DNA of 64,000 nucleotides from Epiperipatus broadwayi. Its lineage: Eukaryota; Onychophora; Udeonychophora; Euonychophora; Peripatidae. The notes beneath the pieces are model-generated. The model saw only the letters and a list, made by a program, of their open reading frames with translations, ran no database searches and was not told where the DNA came from. Positions 47,915-59,734 of the stretch are shown here, in pieces; the first letter of the stretch is position 1; every line of letters begins with the position of its first letter. The translations under genes and the position numbers were made by a program. The stretch covers positions 220,501-284,500 of the forward strand of contig JAQFVV010012401.1 in assembly GCA_028023455.1 (NCBI GenBank), written 5' to 3'.

Positions 47915-50605
47915 GAATACTGCATTAATTGGAAAAATATAACTGTTTGATATTAAATGAGACTAAGGAATTTGTTAAGCTGGAATAATAATAAAAAAGA
48001 GACAATGGATATAAAAAATGGAAGTGCATTTTATTATAAAGGTGTAAATAATGAATGCACAACAAAAGTGGAATTCATCATAGGTAAAAGATAAAACATC
48101 TCATAGAGTAGCAAGATTAGTTATTCAATCTACTAAAAGATACAAAATGTGAATGTATTTATTCTTACGCTCCAACAAGTTCTCATTGAAATTATAGAGA
48201 TCGTATGGAAAGTTTTTTATCAAAGACTTGCTCCTAGATTTAAAAAATGATTGGAAGATAAAGATTCTATGAGTAAATATGATTATGGATATAAAGATAG
48301 TAAATAGCACAGATTTATGTAATTTGAAAAACCCAATTGTATTGATGTTTGTTGATATTTTTTGTTTGTAGTATCTATATAGGATGTACAATATATGCAT
48401 ATATTATATACCTTTTCAACATATATGTATAATATAAAAATTCTTGTTCAGGGGTGTTAAAATTATAAATTATAATAATACAGTTTATTATCATCATGAA
48501 TTTCGGTCTCTGAAGATGATTACAATATGAATTTAAAATGCTAACAAGAAATACATTGGAAGCATCAAAATAGGTGGCATTTTGATTAACAGAAAATATG
48601 TATTTCAATTTAACAATTTATTAGATGTATTAGATTCGACATCACTACAAAGCTAAGAAGACAAAAGCTATTAAAAAACATATCAATGAATTTAAATTAT
48701 AACTTGTTTTAAAATAATAAAATGGTCCTGACTTGAAAGAGATCAATCTAACATTTTTATACAGATAGCTAATATTAAAAAGCAGCAACTAATTAACAAA
48801 ATTTTATCTAATAAAGCAAAGTATGAAAACAAATAAAATAAAAAATATGAATTTTCAATATTTACAAATATTCTACTTAGTAGAATTGAAAATCTGAATG
48901 CCTGTAAATGATATGGAAGAAAATTAATATATATATATTGTTTTTAAAATACAGACATCGAATCATAATATTATTACATATATATATATATATATGAAAT
49001 AGTAAAAAAAACCTCTAAAAGTGAACAAGTTTCAAAAATATAAAACATCTTGGTATTGGGGAGAAAAATATCTTCGCAATAAGAAGACAAAATGGTAATA
49101 TTACTGAGAGGAATAATTGCATGAATTATATGGAAGAATCTTGCAAGGAACTTTATAGCTTTTTAAAAACTACATCTGTTGAAATCCAAATGTTTTAAAT
49201 AAAAAAATGAGAAATGCAATTAATTCTATGCAAAAGATCCAAGATATAATTAAATTTACACTAATTAAAAGAAGCAGGGGAAAATGGAGAAATTGTTGAA
49301 AAAGAACTTTAGCAAATGTCTAAATAATAAAAATATATTATATAATTGGAAGAATGCAATAGTAATATTGATAATTAGAAACAAAAAATAAAAACAGATA
49401 TTACAAATTACTGATCTATTAGAATCTTATTAAAGGTCTTAATTAATATCGTTACAACAATTAACAAAGATTTTATTTAAATCAACCAAATCCAATAAAA
49501 TCAAACTGGATTTAAGAATTGGTTTAGCTCAATAGATCAAGTATTTAAAAAATTATAGAAAGAATCAATGAGTATGCATTGTTATTATGATTTGGATGTG
49601 TGGTTATGAAAAAGCATTTAATTCTATCTGCATTTTAGCACTGTTTAAAGCATTAAGATATCAAGCCATAAACTTAGGATTTCACCGTATTCTGAATAAT
49701 ATATATCTAAATAAAACATTAGCAATTAGTTTCTATGATGACATCAACAAAATTAACATTGATAAGTTTGATGTAAACAATTTAGCAGTTTTAGCGAGAA
49801 TATTTTGTGGATTAGAATGGGAAGCTAAAGAAATAAAAATAAATGAGATTACTAAAGTCAATTATATTTTTCAGGCAATTTTGGATACTTTTATAAATAA
49901 TACTTCAGAGCTTCCAGAAATGATTTAATAGTTATCAGATGAAAATTAAAAGAGTAGACTTAAAAATAAATGTCAAAACTACTAGAATAGCATTTAAAAA
50001 TAGAAAAATATGAAGATTGGTTATAAAAAATTAGAAAAAAAATAATAACTACAAATATTTTGACTAAATTATTAGTACAAATGAAACCATAATGAATGGA
50101 ATTAATCATTAAATTAAACATGACAGGAGTACTTTTAATAAAAATAACTTAATGTCAGAAGAAATGGTGTTTATATTGCTGAAAAAATATTTATAAGTAT
50201 GTTTTTCCCATGTTTATTTATGAATCCAAGAATTAAACATTTAATAGCAGAGCAATATATAGATTTCAAGGTTTATGGTATAAAGTATGAAGAGATGATT
50301 GCTGGGAGTAATAAAAAGAAATTAAATACCATGATAAAACAGTAAACTAACTAGTATTATCATCAAGAAGTTGAGGTGAATGCAAATATTATTAGAAGAT
50401 ATAACAATAGATGATCAACTGAAATTTTAAATAGAATCCAAAATGATTGCAAAAATATCTAGAAAGAGATGTCATGTTGTTATGATTGGATATGATAAGG
50501 AGGTTTGTTGGAGAACTATGGACAAGAAAAACTTTGGGTTAGAGAAATTGGGGTAAACATGGATAAATCTACCTCCCTGCAATGAATTGATAATGATTAA
50601 AAATA
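47915..50605 (+). pseudogene. Ancient RTE-type LINE copy (copy C)
   Basis: Plus-strand, heavily decayed copy of the same family as 19082-22374, colinear over endonuclease and reverse transcriptase. Recognisable pieces: RDNGYKKWKCILL-like DNA around 47998-48040 (endonuclease, matching EETIDLKSGHMLYYKG); SHRVARLVIQ near 48095-48125; QQLINKI near 48783; and IGxKFISAIRKKDG spread over two frames near 49050-49090. Then come YEKAFNSICILALFKALRYQAINLGFHRILNNIYLNKT at 49605-49720 (RT motif A), FCGLEWEAKEIKIN at about 49802-49845, and a 3' end like that of copy A (CTGCAATGAATTGATAATG) near 50577-50595. TA expansions (48931-48992) interrupt it. Stops and indels are everywhere. No duplication is detectable. 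Confidence 0.82.
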
Positions 50606-51796
50606 CAATAGTAAATTAATTTGAGTGTTATTCAATTTAAAGTCTGTAACTGAAGTTACATTTAATGCAGTAAATTGTTTATTATAAATATAATGGAGGA
50701 CTTGATAAATCTTTTTAAACTGACACTAATTCTAATCTTATACTTGAATTACAAGCAAAAAAAAAGACAGATTTGCAGTACTTTTAAATATTTACCAAAT
50801 AGAATTTATTAAATAGAGAATAAAAAATTGTTTACTCTTTTTTTAAATATATATATATTTGTTAAAATAAAAGAGAATTTATAAACAATGATATCTGAGA
50901 ATATTTATTACTTTCTTTTAATACAAAAACAAAAAATATTAAAAAAATAATGGAATTTTTCCCAGTTGACATTTGACAATAATGAAACGAAAAATAAGTC
51001 TTTTTTTAAAGCCTTTAAGCTTTATTATAAATAGAAAAAATGAATAATACTAACAATAAGAAATATTAATTGCATTCAAGACAAATATAAATATTTATAT
51101 TAAAGCTTAATCAGAAAGGATTATATTTTATTACACACACATATATGCACAAAACATTCGATTTTTCTATTAATTTTTATAGCAATTTATCATTAAATTT
51201 TATGAGTTTATATTTTATTTTAATAAGCAGTTAATCATTAAAATGTAATCATAAAAATTGTTAATTTTGCATAAGTGTTATCATAACTAGTCATAATAAT
51301 TGTAAATGTATCCACAGTTAGTTATTTGCTAATTAAATCTGTCGGTTAATAGATTCAGTTTTTTAAAGATGCAAGATAACAGAAAATAATTTATTTATAA
51401 GTCATTATATATAAAAAAAACAAAGAACTTGGAATAGGGGTATACTTAGCAATAAAAAAATTCAGACAGAGTTGTAAGATCTGTGATAGTAAATATTAGA
51501 TAGAAAGAAGGTAAAAGGTTGAATAATAATATGAAAAAAGCAATAGTTATGGTATTTGAAAACTAAAAAAAAAAGCAGAAATGTGATTTTGATGCTCAGA
51601 ACTTGTTTTGGATTGTATGATAACTTTTTTAATTAAATGGATCATCAACTCATTCTTATTCTCCCTGTTTTAAAAATATAAATTCCTAGAGGTAATATAA
51701 AAAGAATAAAATTAAAAGAAAAGCAAACTTGAGAGCTTAATTAATGTTGATACGATTACAAATATTTTCTGAATTATTAAAATATTATCATAAAAT
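50606..51796. other. AT-rich stretch, nothing recognised
   Basis: No supported gene. Confidence 0.5.
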
Positions 51797-51951
51797 GGAA
51801 TTCTAAAAAGATGTTAATCAGCTACTACACATGCACTGTACTGTCATATTAAACTAATATTGTTTTAATCCAAGCCACATTTGAAAAAATAAGATTGAAC
51901 ATCTTATCTTTGTAGCAAAATGCAATTATATTCGCCAATCATAAATATCTT
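51797..51951 (+). repeat. Diverged direct repeat, left copy
   Basis: Begins GGAATTCTAAAAAGATGTTAATCA and contains CTAATATTGTTTTAATCCAAG and CGCCAATCATAAA. It matches 52898-53076 over its full length, with about 25 bp extra in the right copy. It could be one of a pair of terminal repeats flanking the LINE-like fragment between them. Confidence 0.65.
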
Positions 51952-52241
51952 GGATTGAGAGCATGAATATTTTATATTATTCAATACCTCAATTTTCTTT
52001 ATTATGCATATTAACTCATGAAATTTTAACATTCATTCACTGCATGTTAATATTAAGAGATGTTAGAATTGACTAAGATATTCAGATTGTTAAGTATCAC
52101 AAGTTCGGTGAGCAGGACACTGAAAACTAAGTATAGGTATTGGGAAATCTATATACTAATCTATCCTCCATTTTCAAATGACAATAATAAACTTTTTCTA
52201 AATATAACAACAAATAATTAACCAAAAAATTCAAATACTGG

Positions 52242-52618
52242 TCACTAAAACTGAAATACTATGAATTTCTACTTAAACTAAACATAAAAGCACTGCTGAC
52301 TCTAAATTTCTTTCATTATAAAAAGAACTGCATTAATATGGATGATATGTGCAGGATTTGCAAAAGAGAATCAGAAACTCAGTCACATATATTTTTTCTT
52401 GTCTTAAAGTAGATAATATTCAGGCCAGAATTCCCAATTTATTTAAAAATAAAAAGTATACTTTTCAAACACTTCTGCAATCCTATGCAAAAAGTAACTT
52501 TGCACACATTAGGGCCAGTACATTTGCACTATTTTCAATATGGTGTAAAAGATGTACATTTATGGAAACACAAGAAGGCATCCAAATACCTTTTGGAATA
52601 AAACAAGATAAGTAAATG
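52242..52618 (+). pseudogene. LINE C-terminal fragment with CCHC knuckle
   Basis: In one frame, 52242-52409 reads SLKLKYYEFLLKLNIKALLT ... CRICKRESETQSHIF. This is the C-terminal zinc-knuckle form C-x2-C-x8-H-x(4-5)-C seen at the end of several LINE ORF2 proteins. The final cysteine comes from the next frame (SCLKVDNIQARIPNLFKNKK), so there is a frameshift in the T run near 52389-52395. The second frame then stays open to a stop at 52616-52618 and ends IWCKRCTFMETQEGIQIPFG. Immediately after, AATAAA-type signals occur near 52852. The element is not RTE. I infer an I/Jockey-like LINE, but only the C-terminus is left. Confidence 0.55.
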
Positions 52619-52897
52619 TCATCAACAAACATTGACACATCAACACTTGGTCACTAATGTGACTATAATTAAGCCTATAACATGATACACTATACCACAA
52701 TAAGGGGAAGAGAAAAAAGTGGACAAAGAAATCTAATAAAATAACTTTTGATTACATGAAACGAACATGCTGTAAAAGACAGAGCTGAAGAATGGACACC
52801 TGAAATCCTTTATTGGTGGACAATAATCTTTTTTTGTACAATCATTAAACTCAATAAAGTTTCTTTTGAAAACTATTTACTAGGGCAATTTCAAACT

Positions 52898-53076
52898 AAA
52901 ATTCTAAACAGATGGTAATCAACCACTGCATATGTGTTGTGATGTCATAATGAACCAATATTGTTTTGTTGAATATGAGGGAACTCTTGATCCAAGTCAA
53001 CGTGTAGAGACTTTGAAAAGATAAGAGTGGCCATTTTATCTTACACCTAAATGTAATTAGATAAACCAATCATAAA
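52898..53076 (+). repeat. Diverged direct repeat, right copy
   Basis: AAATTCTAAACAGATGGTAATCAACCACTGC ... ACCAATATTGTTTTG ... ATCCAAGTCAACGTG ... AAACCAATCATAAA. Partner of 51797-51951. Confidence 0.65.
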
Positions 53077-53474
53077 GTGAAAATACCTGTATAATAATAT
53101 TACGCTATTATTTTTTGCTCTAAATAAATAATTCTTAAATAAGCTATATTACAACAATACTGTATTATTATAATATGAAAATCTCTTTGTTTGCTAATGT
53201 TTTATATTAGCATATATAGAAGTCATAAAAAAATAAAACAGAAAAAAAATTCCACTCCTGAAATTTATGAATAAATAATGTTCTTTACAATAGCAAATGA
53301 CAAAGTTTAGAAAGAATATCTATTCTTAAGCTTTAATCTTTTTTTTAATTATAAAAAAAAACTTTATTAATAACCAACTATATACATATATTATTATATT
53401 AAACTGAAGATTTTCACAGGCTACAGATATAAATGAAATATTGTTCAGGTACATTTGTGTATTATTTGCTGAAA
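53077..53474. other. AT-rich stretch leading into (AT)n
   Basis: No supported gene. The open frame on minus at 53326-53589 crosses the microsatellite and the next element and is spurious. Confidence 0.5.
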
Positions 53475-54899
53475 ATATATATATATATATATTGTAACAG
53501 TAAGAATTGTCCCTCCACGTAACAAAACCTAGAACATAGGCAAAATACATATTAATTAAGCAAAAAGATGCGAATGGGTCATTATTCACAGGCTTCAGTC
53601 TCCAAAGACTCGGTTTGCCACGAATAAGAACATTAGTAGTTCAGGTAGTCAGATAAGCATTATGAATCATCTAAGTCCTTGTGCCCTAGTTCTAAAAGTG
53701 TGCTTGAACCTGAACTAAAGTGGATGAGAGTGACCTCCACCAGCACGTTATAGAAAATCATGCAGCAAGCTGATAAGTGTACAATGCATACTTTGTAAAG
53801 ACACATCCGCAACTTATACATATATAATGCAATCACGTAACATTACATTATTGTGCCTTAATATTAGATAGCATATATTCGCATATCTATATGATCCAGT
53901 TTTCAAACTTAGTATTTTAAATATACTGTTAAGGGACTAAATTAATTAGTAATCTAGTTTAATATTATCACCTGTGTCTCAACATAAATAAATCTAAGGA
54001 GGATAAAGCATATTTGCAGGGTAATTACAAATAAAATATTAAAATATGCTTTGAGAATATTTTTGTGGCTAGTTCCGATGATATACGAGTTATATATATA
54101 GATAGTTATAATTCATAACTAAAATTAAGCAAACTACATAAAATAACTAGATAACTGATTATTGTAATATTGATACCCAAAACTTAATCAGTAACATAAT
54201 ATGATCTCGAAACAGTGAGTGAGAATGAAGAATAATAATTCAATTGATTAATATTAAATTATAGTGAAGATTTGAAATTATCTTCGCAAATCGATAAGCT
54301 AAAATGATATTTATAAATACTTGCGGTTTTGAGTCATTTGGCATATTAAATACACATATTATATTAAAATGATAAAATCATAAAATAAAATTGAATAGAT
54401 TTAGAAATAGGCATAAAAAGACCGCAGAAAATTATACATTTAAAATAGATTATTAGGAGTTTTACAATTTAAAAGAGAATTCGAGTTTTATATTATAAAA
54501 GAGAATTCAAGTTTTATAATCAGACAAGTTTTAGCATTCTACAATCAGGCAAGACTTAGCGTTTAACAATTTTCTTTGTAGATTTTAGTAAAATGTTGGT
54601 GAAAGCAGATTTAGTGAATAGCTAGCTTTTAAAATAGAGAAATGAAAGTCACAGTTTATAGACAAGAGCTCTGAGAAAATTTTACCATTTAGTTATTTCC
54701 ATTGCAGCTGGTTTTGAAGCACTTGGGATGATAAAAAGTTGACACTTGATAATGATGCACAGTTAACAGAGATTTTTCCATGGGCTACTTTTGCGGGTGA
54801 TGGCATTAGGTTCCATTGGACCAAAGCTCTCCATTCTCCATGAGGAGAGGTGGTGAATTACGGCCTCTATTCGAACATTTTAAGGTGAAACTGACATGG

Positions 54900-54990
54900 A
54901 TTCGGCCTACAGTTCACTTAATATATATATGATTGATCTCCTTGTTAATAAAACTTCAAGTATTTATACCTTTTGAAATCTGCCCACCTG
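54900..54990 (-). promoter_or_regulatory. TATA-box region of LTR-like element
   Basis: The minus strand reads CAGGTGGGCAGATTTCAAAAGGTATAAATACTTG. TATAAATA follows a less AT-rich stretch, a plausible RNA polymerase II core promoter inside the putative LTR. Confidence 0.35.
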
Positions 54991-55364
54991 TTATTTTTTT
55001 ACGTAGCTGAACAATCCATTTTTATTTTAGCAAAACATTTAATTATTCCCACCAGTAAAAAAACTCATTTCTTTATTTAGACAAACAATTTTAGTGATAA
55101 CAAAGTAATTTAGATTCTGTTTTCCTGCTTATCTTGTTGTCCACATATTATATTTCAAACAATATCCACGCTATTTTAAGACTGTTTTAGGACTAAATGC
55201 GTGACCTACATTAAATCTGTTTTACAAAATCGAATGTTATTTTGGCAAAATTACCCTGTAATTAGCAGAAAACATTTTATAACCAGAGGTGGTAGAATAA
55301 ATGCAGAATAACAGGAAATATGCATATGCGATTTCACTAATACAGTAATAAAATTGCTAAATAA

Positions 55365-55515
55365 TTTAACTAAAATATTTCTTAAACTAGAAATATCTAT
55401 AAAATGAATTTACCTATCTGTAATATATAAACCATTAACATAAATAATTTAGACTAAAATATTTCCTAAATTAGAAATATTTATAAAATTGATACATATC
55501 TGTAATCTATACATA
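55365..55515. repeat. Tandem duplication, about 78-bp period
   Basis: ACTAAAATATTTCYTAAAYTAGAAATATYTATAAAAT followed by TATCTGTAAT occurs twice in direct orientation (about 55369-55425 and 55453-55508). Confidence 0.75.
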
Positions 55516-55961
55516 ATCAATTAAATTACAGACATACTGCTCGCATATATATACGTGATTCTGCATCTATAATAATTTAATGTTATTTAGATGGGTACTC
55601 TGGGAGGGTTTAAACCTGGCATATAGATAGATGTGTGGGTAAAATAAGTGAAATGGGCAATTGGGTGAAACTGACCGTTTCAATATATATATATAAACTA
55701 ACATTTCAACCAGGTCACACTCTTCAACAACTGGGTAACAAAGATTATAAAAATATATTTACAATAGAATAAATTTATGTTACATAGACAAAAGTTTGAT
55801 GAAACTACAGCCATAATAGTATGATAAGTTGTTTAACCGCAATTACATGTATTTCAAATTTGAAGAATCATATTCTAATATAATCATGATGACTAAACTA
55901 AAGGTGTCCGATATTTACAATGTTAAATAAGCTTTGGTTTATTAACATTGTTGGACATTTA

Positions 55962-56402
55962 GAATAAAATTAATATTTTATCCAGATGTAAATATGACAT
56001 TAATAATAGTACTCTTCTAATCATTTAAACAAAAAATGGGGACCGAATCTCACTTTTAGTAACCTTTGTGTTCATAATCAAATAAAAATCAATAATTATA
56101 AATATCAGATAAACATAGCTGAATATATATGAAATCAACAGGAAGAAAATTGCATTTCCACAAGTTACAAGTAAATAACTTTCTTTAGTAAATGATAAAA
56201 AATAAAATGGATAAGTATTTTTAAGTTTATAATGTTCAAACTGCTGTGGCATAAATTAATATTTTAACCAGATCTAAATATAGCAATAATAAATTTAAGC
56301 TTTTAATCGATTAAACAAAGAATGGCGTCTGAAATTCATTTTTTAACAATCTTTATGTTTACAATCAAATAAAAGTCAATAATTGTAAAACTTAAATAAG
56401 CA
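55962..56402. repeat. Diverged direct duplication, about 288-bp period
   Basis: 55962-56115 and 56250-56402 share AATTAATATTTTAWCCAGATSTAAATAT, AAACAAARAATGG, and AATCAAATAAAARTCAATAATT in the same order. It is an old tandem duplication. The open frame on minus at 56025-56252 falls inside it and shows no domain. Confidence 0.65.
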
Positions 56403-57409
56403 TAATGAAATAAATAATGTTTTATTAATTTCATCATTAGCCATATGGTATTTCATATAATGGTAAACTAGTTTTCATTGCTGAGAGGATAGTTAATAAA
56501 TATAGCAGTACAATAGGTTTAAACAAAATTATATAAAATAAAAGTAGTATCGTAAAATAGAGAATTAGAAGACATTATAATGGGTAATGTTCAAATGTTA
56601 GAATAAATTATTAAAACATTATATTTTTAAATAATAATAATTAATGCAATAGGTTTGTTAAATTTGTTTAAATTTAAGAATAACTAATAAAATATATTAA
56701 GTGTGTTAAAATTGTTGCTCCTGTCAATGATTAAAAGAATGTATGGAATATATTGAAAAACAACTCAGTTTAGTATATTAGTGTTAAGATATTAAATAAT
56801 TAGATTAAAAATAACATATTAAAAAGATTAAAACTGTTTTGAGATATGAAATTCAAAAACATTGAATAAATTTAATCAATTTAATAAATTGTTTTGAAAA
56901 TTCAGTCAATTAATGAGATCATAAAGTTGGTAAAAATAAAAGATTATCAAACTTGTTAAAAACAAGAGAAAGTATATATAATCAGTTTTTCTTGAAATTA
57001 ATAGACTCTGGATTCTAGCTTTATTTAAGCTTCATTGAATAATCATTAGGATAACCAAGTAGAAAAGTGGAAAAAACACTGACTGTCTAAAATCTAACCT
57101 TGCTTTCCTCTTGAATCTGATCAAATTATTTAGGAGAAATCTTTACTCAAAATGAAGAAAAAAATGCTTAAACCTTAAATTCAAAGCCAGGAGATTGATA
57201 AAGGACATTACAGCAACTTGTAAAGAAAGACACATGATTATCTCACTGTAAACTGTAAAAGATTCCTGTGATAAATCTTTTGCTGTGTAAATTTTAAAAA
57301 ACACTATTTATTAATTATATTGACATTCTAACATCTTTAACCATTTTAAGAGTTATTTTATGATCTCTTAGTATATATTTAATTCTAAAAAATTATATTT
57401 TATCATATT
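56403..57409. other. AT-rich stretch, nothing recognised
   Basis: No supported gene. Confidence 0.5.
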
Positions 57410-57742
57410 ATATTAATATCTTTGTTCTTTATTACTTTTATAATGCTTTTTTTACAACCTAATATTGCCCCAGCAATCTTCTTCAGAATTATAACTAACA
57501 TAATACAAATACATAAATATACATGAACATATAATTTTACATTTTATATATATACATCTTATAATCATTATTTAATTATTGTCTTTTTATATATTATACA
57601 TTATAAAATGTAAAATGTTCATGTATTCGTATTATGTTTATTATAATTCTGAAGAGCATTGCTGGGGCAATCGAAACTGTGATATTAGATTGTAAAAAAA
57701 AGTACTGTAAAAGTAATAAAGAACATAGATGGTATTAATATT
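57410..57742. repeat. Foldback repeat with hairpin-GAAA motif
   Basis: Inverted arms 57410-57548 and 57602-57742 pair over about 140 bp around a 53-bp AT-rich loop. The right arm retains CTGAAGAGCATTGCTGGGGC followed by AATCGAAACTG (57650-57680). The left arm, read on minus, has CTGAAGAAGATTGCTGGGGC followed by AAT but lacks the CGAAACTG. It is the same type of motif as in the foldback at 6284-6553. Confidence 0.75.
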
Positions 57743-57928
57743 ATATGGAATTGTCAATGCAATAGGAAAGACAAAATTATGTATTTTATCATGTATAGAT
57801 TGATTGCAGAATATACTATTTAATTAATTAATTAAAGGAAGAAGCAAATGTTTTATTAAAACAAAGGTGGCACTTTCTGTTGATTATCTACTGCATTTAA
57901 ATCAAATTTGCTTCATCTTTTCTTTTAT
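57743..57928. other. AT-rich spacer
   Basis: Nothing recognised between the foldback and the (AT)n at 57929. Confidence 0.5.
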
Positions 57929-58263
57929 TTATATATATATATTGAACCGTGTTCGAAACTGTGTATTCGAAACACCGGTCTCTTAGGCAGAGAAGAACAT
58001 ACTCGGAGAGTATGTATGCCCAAACGATAGCTATAAAGTATATAACTAACGTTACATTTCCAGGACATAACTTCTTCTCGACTGTTGAGTTCAACACCAA
58101 GTTCAAAGCACTTTTTTTGTTTGTGTATAAACACGGGCGCCAGCTATCTATTCAAGGATGAATAAATAACGCACTTTAAGCAGTGGCCACTTAACTCAAC
58201 GCCTAAATCCACGACTAGCTCAGTTGTTTGTAATCACTAATAGATTATACTTAATTAGTGGTT

Positions 58264-58362
58264 AAAAGACTTGATAAAGAATTTGTTAAAAAGAATTGAT
58301 AAAAGAATTTGGTAAAAGAATTGATAAAAAGAATTGTAAAAGAATTGATAAAAACAATTGAC
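58264..58362 (+). repeat. Minisatellite, TTGATAAAAGAA-like units
   Basis: Seven or so imperfect units of 10-15 bp based on AATTGATAAAAAG inside the LTR-like element. Confidence 0.8.
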
Positions 58363-59099
58363 CGACAAATAAAGTTTAATTTTAAAGATAATTTATTAAC
58401 TAACATTTATTTACTAAATTTAAACATTCTAATAAAACACACGCATATTTTAAATTAACATTTCTTCTTGTTTACTTTCATAACAAAACACTGGTATTTA
58501 TCTAATTTAACTAATAATATTGATATAAGGATCACGCACATATTAACTCATGCACACACACATAATAATATTAAAGTATTACATAGCATTTGAAATTTAA
58601 TCACACACATCAATAGTTCATTTATGTATGATATCGAGTTCATATAATTAGACTCTTGGAGGATTCGCACGAATTAATGAAATGCAATGGCTATTACAGT
58701 ATAACGAAAATAAGCAAATGTTTTACCTAGGATTTTGAATGTTGACGTAGAATTTTGTTCTTTGGAGGCTGCTTTCGGTGAGGATATTTCCATTATAAAT
58801 GCTTACCAGCCGGCTGGGACGTTTCCTTGCTGAGTTTCCTGATTTTCACGATTATTGCTATCGGAGACAAATAGATACTGATGGAGATTTTCTAAGATGT
58901 TAAGCTGACATTATTTCACGGGCAGATCTGCTGTTTTCTCGGACATCTGGGCTGGAGGTGAACGTGCGTTCCAAAATATTCTCAGCACTGCATTTTGTTT
59001 CTTAACTGACTCAATTAATTTCCGAACTGCACTCTCTCAATAATTTTGTGAACCTGATTGTCTCAACTAATTTGTGGAATGAATGACTAACCGATAAAA

Positions 59100-59125
59100 A
59101 AGGTCTATTTATATCTGCAACGTGT
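59100..59125 (-). promoter_or_regulatory. TATA-box region of LTR-like element
   Basis: The minus strand reads CAGATATAAATAGACC, a good TATA-box match about 600 bp from the 5' edge of the putative minus-strand LTR. Confidence 0.35.
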
Positions 59126-59734
59126 TGTCTTTCTGATATCTCCGGCAAAGATCTGTTGTCAAATTCCTTATCAATTCATCCTTTGATAAACGTGTTTTGA
59201 AAGATTGCTTAATTAGTAATAGCTATGCAAAAATGTATTGTTTTATATTAATTAATATCTAATAGCCATTGCCATGTTTTTCAATGATAATCTTCCCTAA
59301 CTTTCACATACATTTTATATATTTACAAATGTACATATATACGCACATATATTTTTAATACAATTTACTATTTAGTTTTAACATTATTTTTTCTTTAATT
59401 AAAATTGAATGAAAAGAGATTTGCATGTCTTAACTTTCTCAAATTATATTTTTATGAATACTAACAAAAACTCTTTACTTCCTTTTACAACCCTTAGTTT
59501 CATCTCTCAAATCAAGACTCCCCCTCCTCCCTTTTGACCAATTAATTGTAGCTTTTTTATTTCAAAAACTAACGCTAGAAAACTATTTAATTCTTATCCT
59601 TTTCGAAAACAAGCTGCAATAAATTCTTCAACATTTAATTTTATGTTTTTCTTTTATGAAAGATTACTTTAATAATAATTTTAGATAAAAATTATATGTG
59701 CCTATATCAATATAGGTACAATATATATATATAT

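Larger units (their letters stand above)
53493..55682 (-). mobile_element. Putative long solo LTR-like element in (AT)n
   Basis: The boundaries are TG (53493, TGTAACAG) and CA (55681-55682, CCGTTTCA), each directly adjoining an (AT)n run (53475-53492 and 55683-55695). On the minus strand it starts TGAAACGGTCAG and has a TATA-like GGTATAAATACTT near 54970, about 700 bp in. That would be a U3 promoter position for a minus-strand LTR. There is no gag/pol frame. Internal duplications occur at 55365-55430/55445-55515 and 54470-54525. Seen: TG/CA edges, the AT target, the TATA. Inferred: a solo LTR about 2.2 kb long, which is unusually large. Confidence 0.45.
57943..59720 (-). mobile_element. Putative long solo LTR-like element in (AT)n
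   Basis: TG (57943, TGAACCGTG) and CA (59719-59720, GGTACA) sit exactly at the edges of (AT)n runs (57929-57942 and 59721-59734). On the minus strand it starts TGTACC, has a TATA-like ATATAAATAGACC near 59115 about 600 bp in, and ends CGGTTCA. A less AT-rich segment at 58690-59110 lies downstream of this TATA in that orientation. Overlapping open frames at 57897-58161 have no domain and straddle the boundary. No gag/pol. The interpretation as a 1.78-kb solo LTR is inference; no diagnostic primer-binding site can be tested without an internal region. Confidence 0.48.

Noticed and set aside
57897-58161. Three overlapping frames of about 70 codons on both strands.
   Set aside because: They overlap each other, cross the (AT)n boundary of the LTR-like element and have no domain. 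The less AT-rich LTR end simply lacks stops.
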